In this document: positions 41,762 to 45,389 of the stretch, piece by piece
Numbering within the stretch: position 1 is the stretch's first letter
Layout of the letters: each line of letters opens with the position of its first letter
Source: Piscinibacter caeni
Lineage (GTDB): Bacteria; Pseudomonadota; Gammaproteobacteria; Burkholderiales; Burkholderiaceae_C
Length of the DNA stretch: 45,389 bases
Assembly: GCA_003265685.1 (NCBI GenBank)
Contig: QJOU01000080.1
Span: forward strand, 1 to 45,389
Direction of reading: 5' to 3'
Notes under the pieces: model-generated
The model's database searches: none
Told to the model about the DNA's origin: nothing
The model's input: only the letters and a program-made list of their open reading frames with translations
Program-made: the position numbers and the translations under genes

Positions 41762-43269
41762 CCCAGACCGTTCAACGCAAGATGGCCACGGGCGCCATCT
41801 GGATGGTGCTCTTCAAGCTCGTCGAGCGCAGCCTCGGCCTGATCAGCACCCTGATCCTCGCGCGCCTGCTGTTGCCGGCGGACTTCGGCATCGTCGCGAT
41901 GGCAATCTCGTTCATCGCGATGGCTGAGCTGCTGACGGCCTTCGGTTTCGACTACGCGATCATCCAGACGAAGGACGCCACCAAGTCGCACTTCAACACG
42001 GCCTGGACCTGCAACGTGCTGCTGAACCTGGGGGTCACGGCGCTGACGCTGGCGATGGCCTGGCCGATCTCGCACTTCTACGGGAAGCCCGAGGTCGTGT
42101 GGGTGGTGTGTGCGCTGGCCTTCGGGCCGCTGATCGCCGGCGCCGAGAACATCGGCGTGGTGGCCTTCCGCAAGGAGCTCGACTTCAAGCGCGAGTTCCG
42201 CTTCCAGGTCAGCCGGAAGCTCATTGGCTTCATGGTGACGGTGCCGCTGGCGTTCTGGCTGCGCAGCTACTGGGCGCTGGTGGCGGGCATGCTCACCTCG
42301 AAGCTCGCCGGCACGACGATGAGCTACATGATGCATCCGTTCCGGCCGCGCTTCGAGCTGACGCGCTTCCGCGAGCTGTTCCACTTCTCGCGCTGGCTGC
42401 TGTTCATCAGCCTGGTCAACTTCCTGAAGGAACGGGTGTCGGATTTTTTCATCGGCCGCATGCACGGCCCAGCCGCACTCGGCTCCTACAACATCGCCTA
42501 CGAGCTGGCCAACCTGCCGACCACCGAGATCGGCGCGCCGATCAACCGTGCCCTGCTGCCCGGCTTCGCGAAGCTGAACACGCCCGAGGAAGTGAGCGAT
42601 GCGTACTCGCTGGCCGTGGGTGTGCTGGCCATCCTCGCCCTGCCGGCGGCGGCCATCATCTTCAGCGTCGCGCCGCTCCTGGTGCCGGTGATCCTGGGGG
42701 CGAAGTGGCTCTCGGCCGTGCCTCTGATGCAGGTGCTGGCCTTCAACGGCGCGCTGCTGCTGTTCCACTCGTCGATCAGCGCGGTGCTGCTCGGCCGCGG
42801 CTTCGCGATGCGCGTGGGTGCCTCCAACGCCACGCATGTCGGCCTGCTGGTAGTACTGCTGACACTGCTGTCGCCTCGGTTTGGCGTGGTTGGCGCGGCC
42901 TACGCGGCACTGGGCGCCAGCATCCTGGCCACGCCGGTCTACCTGTACCAGATCAACCGCGCGCTCGGTGTGGCGCCGCGCGTGTTCCTGAAAGCCATCG
43001 CCCGCCCGCTGGCGGTGGCGCTGAGCGTGTCGGTCATCCTGCGCCTGTCGCTGCCCGATCACGTGCCCGAACTCGGCTTCGTGCCCACGGTCGCCTGGTT
43101 GCTGGTCGGCTCGGCCGCCGGGGTGGCGCTCTACACGGCCGGCGTGCTGGGCCTGTGGTCGCTGGCCGGCCGTCCGGCCGGGCCGGAGCGCGCGGTGCTG
43201 GACCGCCTGACATCTTTTCTGGGGCCGCGGTTCGGCGGACGTTTCGCCAAGCCGCAGCAGCCATCGTGA
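41758..43269 (+). CDS. Wzx-type oligosaccharide flippase (MOP superfamily)
   Basis: This 503-residue integral membrane protein has about 12-14 hydrophobic helices, including AIWMVLFKLVERSLGLISTL, ILARLLLPADFGIVAMAISF, and RALLPGFAKLNTPEEVSDAY preceding long C-terminal helices. It belongs to the WzxC/polysaccharide-transporter branch of the MOP superfamily that flips undecaprenyl-linked glycans to the periplasm. The start is ATG 41758 (ATGA overlap). Its presence indicates the locus product is a lipid-linked glycan. No Wzy polymerase is visible in this window. Confidence 0.92.
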   Translation: MTQTVQRKMATGAIWMVLFKLVERSLGLISTLILARLLLPADFGIVAMAISFIAMAELLTAFGFDYAIIQTKDATKSHFNTAWTCNVLLNLGVTALTLAMAWPISHFYGKPEVVWVVCALAFGPLIAGAENIGVVAFRKELDFKREFRFQVSRKLIGFMVTVPLAFWLRSYWALVAGMLTSKLAGTTMSYMMHPFRPRFELTRFRELFHFSRWLLFISLVNFLKERVSDFFIGRMHGPAALGSYNIAYELANLPTTEIGAPINRALLPGFAKLNTPEEVSDAYSLAVGVLAILALPAAAIIFSVAPLLVPVILGAKWLSAVPLMQVLAFNGALLLFHSSISAVLLGRGFAMRVGASNATHVGLLVVLLTLLSPRFGVVGAAYAALGASILATPVYLYQINRALGVAPRVFLKAIARPLAVALSVSVILRLSLPDHVPELGFVPTVAWLLVGSAAGVALYTAGVLGLWSLAGRPAGPERAVLDRLTSFLGPRFGGRFAKPQQPS

Positions 43270-43286
43270 ACCACGAGGAGTGAGCA

Positions 43287-44327
43287 ATGACTGAACCGGC
43301 CTTCGCGTGGCCGCGGCGCCTGGGTCTGCGCGCCGGAGAGTGGGTAGTAGTGCGCTCGAAGGAGGAGATCCTCGCGACGCTCGATGCACGCGCCGAGCTC
43401 GATCGCATGCCCTTCCAGCCCGAGATGCTGGCCTTCTGCGGCCAGCGCCTGCGCGTGGCCAAGGTAGCGCACAAGACCTGCGACACGATCAACAAGACCG
43501 GCGGCCGCTCGGTGAACGACGCGGTGCACCTCGAGGCCGCGCGCTGCGACGGCGCAGCGCACGGCGGCTGCATGGCCGACTGCATGTTCTTCTGGAAGGA
43601 GGCCTGGCTGCGCCGGCCCGACGATGCCCCAGGCACCGCACCGGCTTCGCGCGCGTGCAGCGAGGCAGCGCTGGCCAGCGCCGTCTATCGCCCCGGCGAG
43701 GAAGGCAAGGACGACCCGGCGTGGTCGTGCCAGACCACGGCGCTCTTCGACGCCAGCGGACCACTGGCCTGGTGGGACCTGCGCCAGTACGTGCGCGACG
43801 TCACCAGCGGCAACCACGGCCTCTGGCACATGAGCAAGCTGCTGATCGGCGGCATGTACCGGCGGCTGGTCAACGTCGGCATCGGCTACCGCGTGCTGGT
43901 CGGCCTGTACAACCGCTTCCAGGCGCTGCGCGGCGGCAAGCCCTTCCCGGTGGGCAGCGGCACCATTCCCGATGGCAAACCGACGCCGCTGGAGGTGCTC
44001 GACCTGAAGCCGGGCGAGTGGGTGGAGGTCAAGCCGCCCGCGGAGATCCTCTCGACCATCACCGTCAGCGGCTTCAACCGCGGCATGCGCTACGACATGG
44101 AGATGGCCAAGTACTCCGGCGAGCGCTTCCGCGTCGAGAAGCGCGTGCAGCGCCTGATCAACGAGCAGACCGGCAAAATGGTCCCGATGAAGAGCGCCTG
44201 CATCCAGCTCGAGAACGTCTACTGCCGCGCCGAATGCACGCCGATGCGGCTGGGCTGCCCGCGCGCCTCGAACACCTACTGGCGCGAGATCTGGCTCAAG
44301 CGGGTCGACGGTCCCGGTCAGGGCTGA
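43287..44327 (+). CDS. Internally duplicated Cys-rich protein of unknown function
   Basis: This 346-residue soluble protein has two copies of an about 95-residue domain. Copy 1 (residues about 14-110) runs GEWVVVRSKEEILATLDARA to FFWKEAWLRR; copy 2 (about 236-341) runs GEWVEVKPPAEILSTITVSG to TYWREIWLKR. Both have an (R)FRVxK-type strand and a cluster of Cys just before the final W-x(E)-x-WL-(R/K)R (C87, C95, C99 in copy 1). I do not recognise a catalytic motif. The Cys/His content and the position as last gene of the run suggest a metal-binding or structural partner for the glycan pathway. RBS GAGGAG precedes the ATG. It overlaps the convergent neighbour by ten bases. Confidence 0.75.
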   Translation: MTEPAFAWPRRLGLRAGEWVVVRSKEEILATLDARAELDRMPFQPEMLAFCGQRLRVAKVAHKTCDTINKTGGRSVNDAVHLEAARCDGAAHGGCMADCMFFWKEAWLRRPDDAPGTAPASRACSEAALASAVYRPGEEGKDDPAWSCQTTALFDASGPLAWWDLRQYVRDVTSGNHGLWHMSKLLIGGMYRRLVNVGIGYRVLVGLYNRFQALRGGKPFPVGSGTIPDGKPTPLEVLDLKPGEWVEVKPPAEILSTITVSGFNRGMRYDMEMAKYSGERFRVEKRVQRLINEQTGKMVPMKSACIQLENVYCRAECTPMRLGCPRASNTYWREIWLKRVDGPGQG

Positions 44328-45208
44328 CGCGGCTTCCCGGGCCAATGGCCCGGGAAGGAGTCGGCCGGTTGGTGCCACAGCGCAGGCCGTTCCGGGCCGA
44401 CCCACTCGGGGTGGTGGCCGCGGCCCGAGTGGTCGCTGATGTCTTCGGGGGTCGGGTCGGAATTGAGGTACCAGAGGCTGCGCTCACCGGCGTCGGTGGA
44501 ACGCGGCCGCACCGACTCGCGCAGGATCTCGCCCACCGAGAGGCAGCGGCTGTACACCTGGATGCCGCGCAGCACCCCGTTCCACACCTCGTTGCCTGGC
44601 GCCCAGGGCGCGTCGCCCCAGGTCAATGCCGGGGCCGGCGGCATCCGGTTGCCCCAGCTGCGCGGCGCCTTGAAGACGACGCGGTGGTTGCGGTCGGTCT
44701 GCGGCAGGTCCCAGTAGAACTCGTGGTACTTGCCGGACGGGTCGGCCCAGACGCGCAGGGCCTGGCGGTGCCAGCGGTCGTACTCGACGACGCCATGCAC
44801 GATGTCCTGCTGGAGCACCGAGATCTCCCAGTCGTGGTCCGTGCCCTTGGGACGCGGCCGCGGGTACGGGTGCGCGCCGTAGTAGCTGTCGGCATCGCCG
44901 GACTCGGTCCAGAGAAAGGTGCGCAGGTCGTTCTTGCCGTCGTCATTGCCCCAGAAGAAGGCCGTGTAGTACCCGGCCTGGCGCCGCGGCAGCGCCCACC
45001 AGAGGTACGTCGCCGGGTAGATCGGCAGCGGGTTGCGGAAGCGGAAGCGCATCGTGTGATGCACCCTGGCAGACCCCGGGAAGTCGAGGCCCTGCACCAT
45101 CGCTAACCGAGTATCCGCTCGACCCCGCGTCGGCAGCGCGAGCGCGGCAGCGATCAGCAGTTGCCGGCGAGACCTGTCTTCGGGTGAGGGATCGCTGGGA
45201 TAGCTCAA
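44318..45208 (-). CDS. Tat-exported LamG/concanavalin-like domain protein
   Basis: This predicted secreted protein of about 296 residues has a twin-arginine signal (SRRQLLIAAALALPTRGRAD), then a beta-rich domain with MVQGLDFPGSARVHHTMRFR and NEVWNGVLRGIQVYSRCLS plus VGEILRE, typical of LamG/concanavalin-A-like jelly rolls. It may bind or cleave a polysaccharide. The start is uncertain: TTG 45208 gives a Tat signal of normal length, though no clear ribosome-binding site is seen, and the frame stays open to 45292. The C-terminus overlaps the duplicated Cys-rich gene by ten bases in convergent orientation. Being beside the glycan locus, a role in handling that glycan is plausible. Confidence 0.7.
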   Translation of the reverse strand: MSYPSDPSPEDRSRRQLLIAAALALPTRGRADTRLAMVQGLDFPGSARVHHTMRFRFRNPLPIYPATYLWWALPRRQAGYYTAFFWGNDDGKNDLRTFLWTESGDADSYYGAHPYPRPRPKGTDHDWEISVLQQDIVHGVVEYDRWHRQALRVWADPSGKYHEFYWDLPQTDRNHRVVFKAPRSWGNRMPPAPALTWGDAPWAPGNEVWNGVLRGIQVYSRCLSVGEILRESVRPRSTDAGERSLWYLNSDPTPEDISDHSGRGHHPEWVGPERPALWHQPADSFPGHWPGKPRQP

Positions 45209-45352
45209 GATATGACAAAGGTGGCACGCCGCGTGCCTGTCTCGCAACCGATTGTCACCGATGTGCCCACCCCGCACCGTTTGACATGCCAATGCAAGAC
45301 GCCGCGGTCAGGATAATCGCGGGCTGGAGTCTCGTCGGAGCAGGAGTCACCG

Positions 45353-45389
45353 TGTTGGTCGAACAAAGGAACATCTGGCGCGAGCGCCG
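45353..45389 (+). CDS. Start of a further gene, cut by the window edge
   Basis: A GCAGGAG ribosome-binding site at 45341-45347 precedes GTG 45353 and an open frame of 12 codons, VLVEQRNIWRER. A TTG one codon later is an alternative start. Too little is present to name a product. It is divergent from the LamG gene, with a 144-base gap whose only notable feature is a lone TTGACA (45281-45286) lacking a well-spaced -10. Confidence 0.4.

Noticed and set aside
45281..45318. TTGACA at 45281 with GATAAT at 45313 as a sigma-70 promoter for the right-end gene
   Set aside because: The spacing is 26 bases, far from the 16-18 needed.

Overview
The window is uniformly GC-rich and gene-dense, with many 4-bp start/stop overlaps. 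It reads as chromosomal DNA of a purple phototrophic betaproteobacterium of the Burkholderiales, in the broad neighbourhood of Rubrivivax or Roseateles. That is an inference from the bacteriochlorophyll genes bchI-bchD with a PpsR/CrtJ-type operator, a small Trp-rich membrane protein typical of that order, a c551/c8-type cytochrome, and the general protein repertoire. No insertion sequence, prophage, CRISPR array or rRNA was seen, and no gene-free gap exceeds about 160 bases.

Region 1 (1-4775): the end of a photosynthesis gene cluster (bchD, cut by the window edge, and bchI, minus strand), a bacterioferritin, and the N-end-rule aminoacyl-transferase pair aat-bpt. Region 2 (4800-9250): a 1038-residue type I-secreted RTX protein with a beta-propeller-like front half, an FAD-dependent 2-hydroxyacid oxidoreductase, and a tRNA-Val(CAC) with its terminator. 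Region 3 (9248-17266): dnaQ, lgt, a LysR regulator divergent from ilvD, a small Trp-rich protein, a periplasmic cytochrome c, a thioesterase, an Ada-AlkA fusion repair protein and an EamA exporter. Region 4 (17250-25259): a fusion of an exosortase-A-type secretion ATPase with a catalytically degenerate WecB-like domain, and a two-subunit NAD-dependent formate dehydrogenase operon (fused NuoE-NuoF beta subunit, a 38-codon coupled ORF, alpha subunit) facing a ModE-like regulator across an AT-rich dyad.

Region 5 (25265-44327) is the most distinctive part. It is about 19 kb of envelope or secondary-metabolite genes, nearly all on the plus strand. After a cyclase-like protein and an AAC(3)-family acyltransferase comes a complete discrete acyl-chain module: ketoreductase, ACP, dehydratase, FabL-type enoyl reductase and KAS III. 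It continues with an asparagine-synthetase-type amidotransferase, an AMP-forming ligase, a second ACP and an NadE-like amide synthetase. A nucleotide-sugar module follows: TylCIII-like C-methyltransferase, extended SDR, nucleotidyltransferase, PIG-L deacetylase, GT2, DUF4910-type peptidase-like protein, Wzx-type flippase and an internally duplicated Cys-rich protein. I infer that the locus builds an acyl- and possibly amide-decorated, C-methylated sugar glycan and flips it across the inner membrane. No polymerase, export machinery or exosortase is visible. A Tat-exported LamG-like protein and the first codons of another gene close the window.

All assignments come from reading translated sequence and motifs by eye. 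No database search was run.
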